Below are positions 7,873 through 15,847 of a stretch of DNA of 57,510 nucleotides, piece by piece. The notes under the pieces were generated by a model. The model was not told the DNA's origin, made no database searches, and saw only the letters and a list, made by a program, of their open reading frames with translations. The position numbers and the translations under genes were made by a program. Source of the DNA: Prochlorococcus sp. AG-402-M23 (lineage in GTDB: Bacteria > Cyanobacteriota > Cyanobacteriia > PCC-6307 > Cyanobiaceae). The stretch spans positions 1 through 57,510 of the forward strand of contig QCIR01000009.1 in the NCBI GenBank assembly GCA_003216575.1, given 5' to 3'. Each line of letters starts with the position of its first letter. Position 1 is the stretch's first letter.

Positions 7873-8106
7873 TTAATCCCATTGTGGGTCAACACGTCTC
7901 CATCCAGTTGATAATAAATCTCTCCAAAGCTTTACTGCCAATCCTCTTCTCATCCTCTTGCGATTTTTTAAAAGTGGGGGCCCATTTAATTCAAGCCTTC
8001 CCTTCTCAATCAAAACCTTAGGGTTTTGCTCCCAGCTCTTCAAATCATACCGAAACCTAAGTATCCATATTCCATTTTCTTCCTTAATCCAACCATCTCT
8101 CTTCAT
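7873..8106 (-). CDS. DUF1651 protein
   Basis: About 77 residues from the second ATG (MKRDGWIKEENG), with 8118 as an alternative start. The DUF1651 signature is clear: GIWILRFRYD, then SWEQNP, RLELNGPPLLKNRKRM, and the ending LWRDLLSTGWRRVDPQWD. The family is small and largely limited to marine cyanobacteria; its function is not known. A divergent second member is at 12750-13013. Confidence 0.85.
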   Translation of the reverse strand: MKRDGWIKEENGIWILRFRYDLKSWEQNPKVLIEKGRLELNGPPLLKNRKRMRRGLAVKLWRDLLSTGWRRVDPQWD

Positions 8107-8158
8107 ACAAACATTCAATAGATTAATACAAATGTACCATCAAGTGGTATTTTTCTTT

Positions 8159-8251
8159 TTAACGGGATTTTTTGGATGTAGCTTTATTTTTTCGTTTTGG
8201 AAGAGCTGTCATATCTGACTTAGGAATGCTGAATGGAGTAAACAATTTCAT
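8159..8251 (-). CDS. MKLFT-type basic peptide (paralogue of 55469-55579)
   Basis: 30 residues: MKLFTPFSIPKSDMTALPKR followed by a Lys/Ser-rich tail. The copy at 55469-55579 shares MKLFT-FSIPK--M--L. In both places a broken MLTPYH-type gene lies divergently upstream, and the intergenic region is conserved too. Role unknown. Confidence 0.6.
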   Translation of the reverse strand: MKLFTPFSIPKSDMTALPKRKNKATSKKSR

Positions 8252-8403
8252 ACTGTCAATAAATTAATTACGCGTATTTATGTTTTAGGTCATCAAAAAG
8301 TTAAGTGCATGGGTGAAACTACCCTAAAAACCTTTCAATTGCACTACAACATGCGATGTGTAGTGAAAGTAGTAGCTAATTTCATTAAAAAGCAAAACTA
8401 AAG

Positions 8404-8479
8404 ATGTTTACTCCCTAAATCTCTTATGATTGGTATGTTACTGATAACAGGTTCGGCATCGATTTTCCAGATGTCATAA
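8404..8479 (+). pseudogene. Frameshifted MLTPYH-family membrane peptide
   Basis: ATG reads MFTP then stops, but one frame over it continues KSLMIGMLLITGSASIFQMS. This matches the intact 14453-14545 peptide (MLTPYHIILFAILL...SASIFQMS). The span of 76 bases is one over a multiple of three. Upstream at 8326-8352 is the conserved ...TTGCACTACAACAT... segment also found before the other members. Confidence 0.6.
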
Positions 8480-8570
8480 GGAGAAAACGGATTAAGAAAA
8501 AATCAAATAACGATTTCAAAGCAAACTTCGATTTGAACAGTTATTAAATTATTTTTGAGTAGAAAACTTT

Positions 8571-8747
8571 TTAAGCAAAGCAAGTCCAATCTAGATTTCG
8601 ATGATTTGTTAAAAATGGAGCTGGTGTACAAACCTTCTCACCATCTGGTGTTACGTAGCACCTTTCAATGCCCCAACTTCGTTCAATGATTTTTACCTCA
8701 GTTGAGCCTTTTGGTAAAGAAGGTGCCGCAATTTGAACTCTCGTCAT
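8571..8747 (-). CDS. Small protein with paired-Cys middle
   Basis: 58 residues starting at MTRVQIAAPSLP; an upstream ATG at 8795 would add 16 residues that look unrelated. The centre reads IIERSWGIERCYVTPDGEKVC, giving two Cys ten residues apart, and a third Cys is penultimate. No signal peptide. Unknown family. Confidence 0.6.
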   Translation of the reverse strand: MTRVQIAAPSLPKGSTEVKIIERSWGIERCYVTPDGEKVCTPAPFLTNHRNLDWTCFA

Positions 8748-8885
8748 ACGAATATGTAACTGTACATTTTTAGCTACTGAAAAGGTTTTTTTCAATCGGT
8801 AAATAAATCCATTGACATTTAATCAAGTACAAACCATACAAACTTAATAAAAATAAATTTAAAAGCGATGATGTAGCTTTTTTTC

Positions 8886-9050
8886 TTATCTTAAGCAGCT
8901 AAATAAAGTTGGTTTATAGATATCGAACTTTCTAATCAGATTAAAAGACAGCAGATCATCTAAATGCTTCTCATGCAGATTATCACCAAACAAGTAGTTC
9001 CTTAGTTCAAATAATTCTCCCACTACAAATGAAATTCCTGAAATAGCCAT
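8886..9050 (-). CDS. 54-residue hypothetical protein
   Basis: Begins MAISGISFVVGELFELRNYL and continues GDNLHEKHLDDLLSFN to SCLR. Acidic helix pattern, no signal peptide. No homologue in the window; support comes from composition and a clean start and stop. Confidence 0.5.
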   Translation of the reverse strand: MAISGISFVVGELFELRNYLFGDNLHEKHLDDLLSFNLIRKFDIYKPTLFSCLR

Positions 9051-9191
9051 TGAACTGGCATTTACTTAAAGGGCGAAGAATTAAAGTCGTTTCAAAAGAA
9101 AACTTCATTTTATCAAGTGAAAGAACATGACACCTCTACTCCTATAGCTTTGGTAAGAGAGTGAATTAGAAGAATCTTATAAAAACTCGAA

Positions 9192-9296
9192 ATGAAAAGA
9201 ATAAAGATCAATAAAGCATCTGAGGAAGTTGGATCCACTTATAAAGTGATCGCAATATCATTAACAGTTGGACTAAATATAATTATCTTTACTTAG
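9192..9296 (+). CDS. Possible 34-residue membrane peptide
   Basis: A basic N-terminus (MKRIKINKASEEVGS) precedes one hydrophobic segment (VIAISLTVGLNIIIF). No paralogue seen. It could be a small membrane peptide or a chance frame. Confidence 0.4.
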   Translation: MKRIKINKASEEVGSTYKVIAISLTVGLNIIIFT

Positions 9297-9532
9297 TTCT
9301 TTCTCTTCTCAGGGTTAAACAAATAAATAATCTAAAAACAAAAGTTTAAATATGAAGTTAATCAGAGTATCCATAAATCAAATAAAGCGGGTTAATAACG
9401 CTTAAATCACCCAATGGATTAGCTTTATTTACTTTTATAAGTATATTTTTTACATACAAATCACAAACAAACGAGTCAAAAGAAAATACACAGATTTTTT
9501 TTATATGGTTGAGAAATAATCCACCAAGAAAA

Positions 9533-9757
9533 ATGCAAGTAGATCTAAATGAACTAGTAAATTCATACGAAGTAGTTCCAGTATCTCTTAGTGATCCTTT
9601 TAAATCTTTAGTTGCGGAACCTTCCACGATGGAAGTACTTAGATTCATACCCATTATTGCTTTCATTGCTTTAATAATTACAGCTGTATGGAGACAGGGT
9701 ATGAAGTTCCCAGTAAAAGCTATTGGCGAATTAAAAAAAGACAGCAAGCAAGATTAA
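9533..9757 (+). CDS. Small single-pass membrane protein
   Basis: 74 residues from ATG 9533 (MQVDLNELVNSYEVVPVS). An acidic N-terminal domain, one membrane helix (IPIIAFIALIITAVW) and a basic tail ending KKDSKQD. An alternative start at 9509 adds an unlikely Asn/Pro/Arg stretch. The antisense frame over the same bases is a shadow. Confidence 0.65.
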   Translation: MQVDLNELVNSYEVVPVSLSDPFKSLVAEPSTMEVLRFIPIIAFIALIITAVWRQGMKFPVKAIGELKKDSKQD

Positions 9758-9849
9758 ATCAATGAGTGAATTTAAACGATTTTCTTGTAATTTCTAATGG
9801 GTGTAGGATTAATTAAATATCATTGAGATCAAGTAACAGCTAATGAAAA

Positions 9850-10800
9850 TTAGGTGTTAAAGGAGGAATTAGCTAACTCATTCGTCAACTCAATTAATTT
9901 TTTAGAGATTCCAATCTCTTTCATTGAGTGTCCTGCACTATCGATTACATAAAGTTTTGAAGAGGGCAATGATTTATTAAGATCCCATGCACTTCTCATG
10001 GGACAAACCACGTCATATCTTCCCTGAACAATCGAAACAGGAATATCTTTTAGCTTAGTAATGTTTTTTAAAATATAATTTTCCTCTAAAAAAATGTTAT
10101 TAACAAAATAATGACATTCTATACGCGCAAAAGAATCTGAGAAATTATCATTTGCAGCTTTTTTAATGGATAATTCCTTTGGCATGAGAAAGCTTGTTGA
10201 CATTTCCCATCTCGTCCAAGCATGAGCCGCTTTGGCTCTCTCAGACCTATCTTGACTGGTTAATCTCTTATGGAAAGCATTAATCAAATCGTCTCTCTCA
10301 TTTTTCGGAATAACAGACTGATAAAGATCAAATTCTTCAGGAAAAATCTCACTAGCACCTTTTTGATAGAACCAACTTAATTCGGTTTTTCTGCACAAAA
10401 ATATACCCCTAAGAGTAAGACTTAAAACTTTTTCCGTGTGTTGAATGGCATAAATCAAGCTTAATGTTGAGCCCCATGAGCCCCCAAAGACATGCCATGA
10501 TTCAATTTTTAAGAGTTGTCTTAATTTTTCAATGTCTTCAATTAAATGATGAGTTGTATTTTCTTTTAACTCTGAATGAGGAGAAGATCTACCGCATCCT
10601 CTTTGATCAAATTGAACAATATTGAATTTCTTTGGGTCAAAATATCTTCTATAAGAAGGACTACTCCCACCCCCTGGGCCTCCATGAACAATCAAGACAG
10701 AGGATCCATTTGGATTGCCGCTTCTTTCCCAGTAGATTGAGTGTAGTGGGCTCACTTTCAATATCCCTTGTTCCTTAGGTTCTATTTCTGGAAATAACAT
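9850..10800 (-). CDS. pip: Proline iminopeptidase (alpha/beta hydrolase, S33)
   Basis: 316 residues, the usual length for bacterial prolyl aminopeptidase, which removes N-terminal proline from peptides in the cytosol. The oxyanion motif HGGPGGGS is at residues 39-46, the nucleophile elbow GGSWGS places Ser108, the catalytic Asp lies in QGRYDVVCP and the His in SAGHSMKE near the C-terminus. The family-typical QFDQRGCGRSSPH is present. No in-frame damage. Monocistronic, convergent with 9533-9757. Not part of any visible pathway here; it may serve peptide recycling. Confidence 0.95.
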   Translation of the reverse strand: MLFPEIEPKEQGILKVSPLHSIYWERSGNPNGSSVLIVHGGPGGGSSPSYRRYFDPKKFNIVQFDQRGCGRSSPHSELKENTTHHLIEDIEKLRQLLKIESWHVFGGSWGSTLSLIYAIQHTEKVLSLTLRGIFLCRKTELSWFYQKGASEIFPEEFDLYQSVIPKNERDDLINAFHKRLTSQDRSERAKAAHAWTRWEMSTSFLMPKELSIKKAANDNFSDSFARIECHYFVNNIFLEENYILKNITKLKDIPVSIVQGRYDVVCPMRSAWDLNKSLPSSKLYVIDSAGHSMKEIGISKKLIELTNELANSSFNT

Positions 10801-10900
10801 TTTTAATTAAATTTTCGTCTTTTGCTTTTGAGACATTTCATTCAACTCAAGCATACATAACAAAATTAGCTATAAAGGATTATTAAAAAGGAATTGATCA

Positions 10901-11122
10901 ATGCGTAAGAAGAATTGGCTCAAAAGCCTTCGATTAAATATTCAAGCCCCTGGAACAGGTTTTGCCCTAATGATCTTGGCTTTAACTCAAATACCAGTAG
11001 GAATAAAAAATGCAGCTGAAGTTGCTTGTATTGGTCAAACTTCAAATAAGATTTGGAAATCAGAAAAGAATCATGTGGATGCAAACATGCTTGCAGTTCA
11101 AAGATGCAATGGAAGAAATTAA
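10901..11122 (+). CDS. Hypothetical exported protein, possibly truncated
   Basis: 73 residues with a basic N-terminus and a hydrophobic segment (TGFALMILALTQIPVG) that could act as signal or anchor, then VACIGQTSNKIWKSEKN and a second Cys in VQRCNG. After the TAA the same frame stays open for another 22 codons (LESCVRLQAKLDKK...), so the stop may be a recent truncation. A ribosome site AAAGGA lies upstream. Confidence 0.6.
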   Translation: MRKKNWLKSLRLNIQAPGTGFALMILALTQIPVGIKNAAEVACIGQTSNKIWKSEKNHVDANMLAVQRCNGRN

Positions 11123-11241
11123 CTGGAATCATGTGTTCGTCTTCAAGCAAAATTAGATAAAAAACTAAAAAATGTAACGTTGGCCTAGAACTTGATTTTT
11201 AACACGATAAAAAGATGAATATTTGAAAATTCTTCTTTTTT

Positions 11242-11559
11242 ATGACTTCAGCGCTAAAAATAATCGATCAAGAACTAGCACAGTTTGGCTGGGTTGAGTC
11301 AATAGCTACTAATTCAATAAGTGATTTTCAGTCACCCAAGATAGATGTTGAAGAACAAACAACTAATGAAAAAGAATCTGATCTCATAGACACATTCATA
11401 TGTCATCTTATTTTCTATGTGGTTTTTTGCTATTCCCTACTTCTATATATTTTTATTGATTTGGGTTTTGGTTCCTTTTTAAAGAATAAAGTAAATACAT
11501 TATTTAAACTCCAAAAAAAGTTTGAACCACCTTCCTTTATCAGTGCTCATTCCAATTAA
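11242..11559 (+). CDS. Membrane protein, paralogue of 27696-28025
   Basis: 105 residues: a soluble N-terminal half with QELAQFGWVESIATNSISDF, then a membrane region (FICHLIFYVVFCYSLLLYIFIDLG) and a basic tail. The protein at 27696 shares QEL--G--ESA-NSI-DF, then F-CHLIFY and IDLG-G-F-KNK. Function unknown; it appears to be an island-specific family. A strong terminator follows at 11655. Confidence 0.7.
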   Translation: MTSALKIIDQELAQFGWVESIATNSISDFQSPKIDVEEQTTNEKESDLIDTFICHLIFYVVFCYSLLLYIFIDLGFGSFLKNKVNTLFKLQKKFEPPSFISAHSN

Positions 11560-11654
11560 TACAGACTAGGCTTGTCTTAAACAAATTATTTGGGTATTCC
11601 TTACTATCGCAAGAACTAAAATAATGTATTTAGATAGGAAAGAAGTAATTCACT

Positions 11655-11686
11655 AACGGTCTGAGTCTGCACAGACCGTTTTTTTA
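11655..11686 (+). terminator. Strong intrinsic terminator
   Basis: AACGGTCTG-AGTCTGCA-CAGACCGTT followed by seven further T. A nine-base-pair stem, one of the clearest in the window. Confidence 0.85.
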
Positions 11687-11691
11687 TTTTA

Positions 11692-11796
11692 ATGCAAAAT
11701 TTTTTCGCCAAACTATCAAAATATTTTTATGGATTTGAAGTTGGTCAATTCTATGAAGAGCCCATAGGAGACGATTACTTATATCCAGATTGGTAA
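11692..11796 (+). CDS. Possible 34-residue acidic peptide
   Basis: MQNFFAKLSKYFYGFEVGQF followed by YEEPIGDD and YLYPDW. Aromatic and acidic, no membrane segment. Begins only six bases after the terminator and has no clear ribosome site, so it needs its own promoter. No paralogue seen. Confidence 0.35.
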   Translation: MQNFFAKLSKYFYGFEVGQFYEEPIGDDYLYPDW

Positions 11797-12067
11797 ATAG
11801 ACGTCAAATGCGTTTATCATCGTTCAATCCAAGATTATTCATTACTACACAACCATTTAGAAAATGAGACAATCAATTGATTTTTAACTGATAATAACCA
11901 CAGACTATATTTTTTTAACTTGGTAAAGCTTTAAGCATAGCCTCTACTCATATAATTCTTATCTTTGATTCGTTAATCGACTAATAGTTAATTCTACTTG
12001 AGTAAAAGCCGAGGTGTATAAATTTAACAAGATCGATTAGAACATTTATATACAGATACGGAGGGTT

Positions 12068-12232
12068 ATGAAACTAAAAACTCCTTTGAACATGATCAAA
12101 AATGCATTAAGTGATATTCGAACAATGCATGACTTCTCTTACACGGTTCCCAATGAAACTAGAGATGAGTTTTGGGAAAAAGAATGTAGTAATCATCCAA
12201 CAGCATCTACTTGCAAAGTTTATGAGGGCTAA
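12068..12232 (+). CDS. 54-residue small protein
   Basis: Starts MKLKTPLNMIKNALSDIR behind an unusually strong GGAGGG motif two bases before the ATG (the in-frame ATG eight codons later has better spacing). The C-terminal half contains FWEKECSNHPTASTCKVYEG with two Cys. Soluble, unknown. Confidence 0.55.
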   Translation: MKLKTPLNMIKNALSDIRTMHDFSYTVPNETRDEFWEKECSNHPTASTCKVYEG

Positions 12233-12287
12233 TAAAAATAAACTTTATACGAGAAAATAGCTGTTCAACCAAACAAGAATTATCTAA

Positions 12288-12320
12288 GCAAAAAAAAGGG
12301 CCCTGCCTAGCAGGGCCTTA
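12288..12320 (-). terminator. Intrinsic terminator of the DUF4278 gene
   Basis: GGCCCTGC-TAGG-CAGGGCC stem on the minus strand followed by a run of seven to eight T, 18 bases after the stop of 12338-12514. Confidence 0.85.
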
Positions 12321-12337
12321 TAAAAAGAGTTAACAAC

Positions 12338-12514
12338 CTAATGTTGATAGCGATGACCGCGATAAGCCAATTGGGCATTTAGCTCAGACTTAGCATCGCT
12401 TCTGCATGTGTTGTAGTGATTACGCCTGTAAGTCAGCTCAACACAATCCTTTTGAGCTTTTTGCTCTTTGTGCTGGACATAGTTTTGTCCACGATATAGA
12501 AGAGTTGTCATCAT
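12338..12514 (-). CDS. DUF4278-like small protein
   Basis: 58 residues beginning MMTTLLYRGQNYVQHKEQ, then DCVELTYRRNHYNTCRSD and a final LAYRGHRYQH. The repeated L-YRG--Y unit is typical of DUF4278, small cyanobacterial proteins of unknown function. Followed by its own strong terminator and preceded by a hairpin-bearing leader at 12593-12617. Start at the first of two adjacent ATGs. Confidence 0.7.
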   Translation of the reverse strand: MMTTLLYRGQNYVQHKEQKAQKDCVELTYRRNHYNTCRSDAKSELNAQLAYRGHRYQH

Positions 12515-12592
12515 CCATACTCCGAATGTTGATTTAAGTCCCCGTTCCTTGGCTTAAATCGAGATGCGGCTCGCTATGTAACGAGTTGAACG

Positions 12593-12617
12593 TTTTTGTA
12601 GCGGTTGCTACAAAAAC
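12593..12617. other. Palindrome in the leader of the DUF4278 gene
   Basis: TTTTTGTAGC-GGTT-GCTACAAAAA: a perfect ten-base-pair hairpin about 80 bases upstream of the DUF4278 start. It has U runs on both strands, so it may be a bidirectional terminator or an attenuator. Confidence 0.5.
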
Positions 12618-12749
12618 TATTATGTTATGCATGGATGGCCCATGTAGTTCATCTGGATACAAAACTATCTAGTGGTATATACTCAAATTTTAAAATCTTT
12701 TTTTCTTAAATATCAACTTAAAAGAGAATTCTGCTAATTTTTCTAAACT

Positions 12750-13013
12750 TTAAGAGGTCTCCCATAAAGGTTTCGTAGAGACTTCCCATTCAGTTTCCAC
12801 TGACGACCTCCATAGGTCTCTTGCTTTTTCATAAGTTAGCTTCTCACTTTCATGTAATTGAACATGAGGAGTAATGCCGTGTAGGAATCTGAGCCTGCAG
12901 CTAGCGTAGTGAACCCTTATGTATGTAGTTCCGTCTTCATCAGGGTGTTTATCTTTTAAAAACCTCATTGCCCAGACTCGATCTTTTTTCACAAGCCAAC
13001 TTTCATTTTGCAT
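12750..13013 (-). CDS. DUF1651-like protein
   Basis: 87 residues related to 7873-8106: ESWLVKKDRVWAMRFLKD at the start, then an RLRF stretch, and an ending KARDLWRSSVETEW near the C-terminus. The central part is longer than in the other copy. It starts two bases after the stop of 13016-13231, so the two form one transcription unit. Confidence 0.75.
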   Translation of the reverse strand: MQNESWLVKKDRVWAMRFLKDKHPDEDGTTYIRVHYASCRLRFLHGITPHVQLHESEKLTYEKARDLWRSSVETEWEVSTKPLWETS

Positions 13014-13015
13014 TT

Positions 13016-13231
13016 TCAGTAGGCGCTTGGATTATCTCTTTTATGCTGCCTAGCCTTTGAATGACAACTATCTGGTGACCATCGATTTTTAACAACTTCA
13101 AGGAAATCACATATGAATTCATCTGGGCAATCAAGCTCATACTGCAATTCAGCTAATTCATCAATAAAGAATTCGAATGTTCTACTTATTAAACCTGACT
13201 TTTGCTTTGGGGAGGGAATCCATTTGTCCAT
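13016..13231 (-). CDS. Small protein with LDCPDEFICDFL
   Basis: 71 residues. The core ELQYELDCPDEFICDFLEVV resembles the ELQCPPSFIALMLRDI core of 13832-14044 and the ELQCPPEFIAV core of 40978-41151, so it is probably a distant member of that family, but it lacks the C-terminal CDC motif. First gene of a pair with the DUF1651-like protein. Confidence 0.65.
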   Translation of the reverse strand: MDKWIPSPKQKSGLISRTFEFFIDELAELQYELDCPDEFICDFLEVVKNRWSPDSCHSKARQHKRDNPSAY

Positions 13232-13264
13232 AACTAGTAAAACAATAATTAGCTAAAGTAATAA

Positions 13265-13375
13265 TTAAACTATTACTGCAGAACCTATTTGGTAAACACC
13301 AGCTATTAAAAGCAAAACAGGAAGGTTTATTAAGACTAAAAGCTTAGCGGCAGTAATTTTATTGATTGCTGTCAT
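13265..13375 (-). CDS. 36-residue membrane peptide (paralogue of 56455-56565)
   Basis: MTAINKITAAKLLVLINLPV then a hydrophobic run to SAVIV. The copy at 56455 shares NKITAAKL-VL-NLP-LL--AG. One membrane helix, N-terminus probably cytoplasmic. Upstream bases 13440-13475 are also conserved between the loci. This is a real small gene by paralogue conservation; its role is unknown. Confidence 0.75.
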   Translation of the reverse strand: MTAINKITAAKLLVLINLPVLLLIAGVYQIGSAVIV

Positions 13376-13439
13376 TGCTAAAGTGTTTTTAAAATTTAAA
13401 TCGAGTATCGAGACCATAACCAGGGATTATCTATTTCTA

Positions 13440-13475
13440 AAGGTCGGTTCTGGTAGGGCTAACCAGTTCGGGTTT
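13440..13475 (-). promoter_or_regulatory. Conserved leader shared with 56635-56670
   Basis: GGTTnnnGTAGGGCTAACCAGTnCGGG (plus-strand reading) occurs 65-75 bases upstream of both 36-residue membrane peptide genes. The conserved core contains an inverted GGTT...AACC. It could be a promoter, operator or RNA element; sequence alone does not decide. Confidence 0.5.
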
Positions 13476-13541
13476 TAAAGAGGAAATCCCTCCAAAAACG
13501 TGAATTAATTCTGGATAGAGTTGGACATTAGGAGAAGATCA

Positions 13542-13748
13542 ATGAAACGTAATTTATTATTTTTGTCATCGGCTATGTTTTTGACAGCTATGAATGCATA
13601 AGCCGAAAGTTTTTGGTTGATCCTTCAAAACAGTACTTACGGAATAGAAAAGATAGAAATGAAAAACATGTCTCAATGCGAGGAACAAGGCAAGCTGTAC
13701 ACAAAAAGTTCGGGTATTCCTCGTTACTTGTGCTTAATAGGCAAATAA
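13542..13748 (+). pseudogene. Exported small protein broken at the signal-peptide junction
   Basis: ATG at 13542 behind AGGAGA gives MKRNLLFLSSAMFLTAMNA, then TAA at 13599-13601, then in the same frame AESFWLILQNSTYGIEKIEM and a tail ending RYLCLIGK with two Cys. Joined, it is a 67-residue exported protein with cleavage after AMNA. The lone nonsense codon falls exactly where the signal peptide ends. Recent decay or a sequencing error are the simple explanations. Confidence 0.7.
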
Positions 13749-13831
13749 AAAAGTATCAAACAAAATACCTTATTGGTCCAACTGGATAGTTAACTTGCTG
13801 ACTTTTAATTAGTAGACGAATTGAAGGTGGT

Positions 13832-14044
13832 TTAACAACAATCACAACTTTTGTCTCCTATTATTGCATTATCTTCAAAAGTATCAGCAATATCTCGAAG
13901 CATTAGTGCGATAAATGAAGGAGGACATTGGAGTTCACTAGCATACTTAGCGTATTGCTGAGCAGTTCCCTGCATTGCTGGAATAATGATGTTATCGATT
14001 TGATCTTCAGTGGGTGACCACTTCGTTTCACATTGTTCAGTCAT
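13832..14044 (-). CDS. CPP..FI / C-terminal CDC family protein
   Basis: 70 residues. Core ASELQCPPSFIALMLRDIAD, acidic stretch, then C-terminal SCDCC. The copy at 40978-41151 has NELQCPPEFIAVMPRDVADAFE and SCDCS. The conserved Cys in the core plus two or three terminal Cys suggest a metal site or redox role, but no function is known. Convergent to nothing; about 80 bases from the upstream plus-strand pseudogene. Confidence 0.75.
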   Translation of the reverse strand: MTEQCETKWSPTEDQIDNIIIPAMQGTAQQYAKYASELQCPPSFIALMLRDIADTFEDNAIIGDKSCDCC

Positions 14045-14132
14045 AGTTTAGATTCACCCAACAACAAAAATGTAAATGTGTTTTACATGGAGTCAATATT
14101 GTAAATCCATTTACCACTTGCTTAGCATTTGA

Positions 14133-14318
14133 TCAAACGACACCCAATTTCATTCCACTTTTCACCTTCGCAAGAATCTTATCGTCTAAATCATTGTCTG
14201 TTTGAAGAACTAGCCACTCAATTGCACTGATAATAAAAGCTTTCATTTGCTTCTTGAAAAATTTTTTCAACATCAAAAAGAGTACTGGCTTAAGTATTAA
14301 GAAAAGGAAACTAACCAT
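14133..14318 (-). CDS. Small membrane protein
   Basis: 61 residues: N-terminal hydrophobic segment (FLFLILKPVLFLMLKKFF), then basic residues and an acidic amphipathic helix (LVLQTDNDLDDKILAKVK). Divergent to 14453-14545. No family recognised. Confidence 0.55.
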   Translation of the reverse strand: MVSFLFLILKPVLFLMLKKFFKKQMKAFIISAIEWLVLQTDNDLDDKILAKVKSGMKLGVV

Positions 14319-14452
14319 TGCATTCCAATTTATTCAATATGGTTGTACCTCATATTCTCAAATATTGGTGTAACCACCCCAAAAAACTTCGCATTGCACT
14401 ACAACATCGACTTAGTTCGTTGGTTAGATTCTTCAGGACTTTAAACTTTTAC

Positions 14453-14545
14453 ATGCTTACTCCATATCACATAATTTTATTTGCAATCCTTTTAGTAGTT
14501 AGTTCTGCTTCTATTTTTCAAATGTCTACTGCAGAGCAAAGCTGA
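14453..14545 (+). CDS. MLTPYH-family membrane peptide
   Basis: 30 residues: MLTPYHIILFAILLVVSSAS then IFQMSTAEQS. I choose ATG 14453 because the paralogues at 8404, 47249 and 55717 align from here; the open frame runs on upstream to 14318. One membrane helix. Its TGA overlaps the next ATG (TGATG). This is one of two intact members in the window. Confidence 0.75.
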   Translation: MLTPYHIILFAILLVVSSASIFQMSTAEQS

Positions 14546-14634
14546 TGACATCATTTTTCATAATTGCTATGGCTGGTTATTTCTATTTGATGGCCTGCTT
14601 ATGGAGAGATTTAAGAAGAACCAAAACAAGTTGA
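14545..14634 (+). CDS. 29-residue membrane peptide (paralogue of 53190-53297)
   Basis: MTSFFIIAMAGYFYLMACLW then RDLRRTKTS. Shares MTS-FF, a membrane helix and YxMACLWRDL with 53190-53297. Translationally coupled to the upstream peptide by a TGATG overlap; the paralogue is coupled to a different peptide (53077-53193), so this small gene has been recombined with two partners. Confidence 0.75.
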   Translation: MTSFFIIAMAGYFYLMACLWRDLRRTKTS

Positions 14635-14720
14635 AATTCACTTAATATTTCAATTTTCAAAATTGCTTGGTAACTTCAAAGAAGACTAAACAAAATCTTC
14701 TTAATTATTTAGCAAAACGC

Positions 14721-14873
14721 ATGAATAGCATTACAAGATTTTCAGTTATTGGTATACCCTCAATAATTGGGATGGGAATTGCCTGGGTCGGTAATCGAAT
14801 TATTAAAAATGAAAAAGGTCTCAAAGATCGTGAATTAGAACTTAAGCTTCAACTAAACAATAAATTTCATTGA
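14721..14873 (+). CDS. Small membrane protein
   Basis: 50 residues from ATG 14721 (MNSITRFSVIGIPS), with one membrane helix and a charged tail (LKDRELELKLQLNN). A TTG at 14667 would extend it by 18 residues. Its stop lies inside a TTG that opens the HAD frame, but the HAD start is more likely at 14900. Confidence 0.5.
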   Translation: MNSITRFSVIGIPSIIGMGIAWVGNRIIKNEKGLKDRELELKLQLNNKFH

Positions 14874-14899
14874 ACATCTTTAATCAGAAGAAAAACTCA

Positions 14900-15700
14900 A
14901 TGATGAATAATATTGGCCTAATTTTATTTGATATAGATGGGGTTATTCGTGACGTAACAAACAGCTATCGATTGGCTATCCAAGAAACTGTAAATTTTTT
15001 TAGTGGATGGAGACCCTCGATAGAAGATATTGATTCCATAAAAAGTGAAGGCTGTTGGAACAATGATTGGGATTTGAGCCTAGAAATGATTAATAGATAT
15101 GTACAAACAAACAATCTTTCTTTTTCAGCTCCGTCTAGAAAAATATTAATTGAATGCTTTGAAAACTTTTATTTTGGTGGAGATCCAAACCATGACTCTA
15201 GTGAATGGTCAGGTTTTATTAAAGATGAAACGTTATTAGTCAAACAAACACTTTTTAAGGAATTAACTGAGCAAAGAATTGGTTGGGGTTTCGTAAGTGG
15301 AGCTGAATTACCATCGGCGAAATTCGTCTTAGAGCAGAGGCTTGGCTTAACCTCTGCTCCCTTGATTGCAATGGGTGAAGCGCCTGAAAAACCCGATCCA
15401 ACAGGTTTTATTTCACTATCTTCTAAACTTTCAAAAAATCCTTTAGGCCTTATCAACCCTCCAATTGCATATATTGGAGATACTGTTGCAGATGTTAAAA
15501 CAGTAATAAATGCTCGAATTAAGATCCCTGATCAGAAATTCATCAGTATCGCTATTGCCCCCCCACATTTACATGTAGATTCAAGTCGAGAGAAACGTCT
15601 AAGTTATGAGGCAGAGTTGAGAAAAGCAGGTGCAGATCTAATTATTAAATCGATGGACAATTTAAAAAATGAAATTCTAAATTTGTTTATAACCCAATAG
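14900..15700 (+). CDS. HAD-superfamily hydrolase (TIGR01548-like)
   Basis: 266 residues from ATG 14900. Haloacid-dehalogenase fold phosphatase, cytosolic. Motif I is LFDIDGVIRDV (Asp11 nucleophile, Asp13 acid/base); the later GWGFVSGAEL supplies motif II Ser, a Lys in GEAPEKPDP serves as motif III, and AYIGDTVADV is motif IV. The sequence resembles the subfamily IA group TIGR01548 found in cyanobacteria and archaea; its natural substrate is not known. An alternative TTG start at 14870 adds ten residues. Confidence 0.9.
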   Translation: MMNNIGLILFDIDGVIRDVTNSYRLAIQETVNFFSGWRPSIEDIDSIKSEGCWNNDWDLSLEMINRYVQTNNLSFSAPSRKILIECFENFYFGGDPNHDSSEWSGFIKDETLLVKQTLFKELTEQRIGWGFVSGAELPSAKFVLEQRLGLTSAPLIAMGEAPEKPDPTGFISLSSKLSKNPLGLINPPIAYIGDTVADVKTVINARIKIPDQKFISIAIAPPHLHVDSSREKRLSYEAELRKAGADLIIKSMDNLKNEILNLFITQ

Positions 15701-15847
15701 ATAATTCAATAATCTAATTTTTATTTTTCATAATTGTTCAGTTGAAGAATAAAAAATCTACATAAGATACTTTGTTAGAGAGATGCTTAAAACAATTAGT
15801 AAATTATAAGCAATTAACGATCTTTTTCACGTTACTGCAAAACGAAA

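Noticed and set aside
9358-9747. 129-codon minus-strand frame
   Set aside because: Shadow of the plus-strand membrane protein 9533-9757; composition not protein-like.
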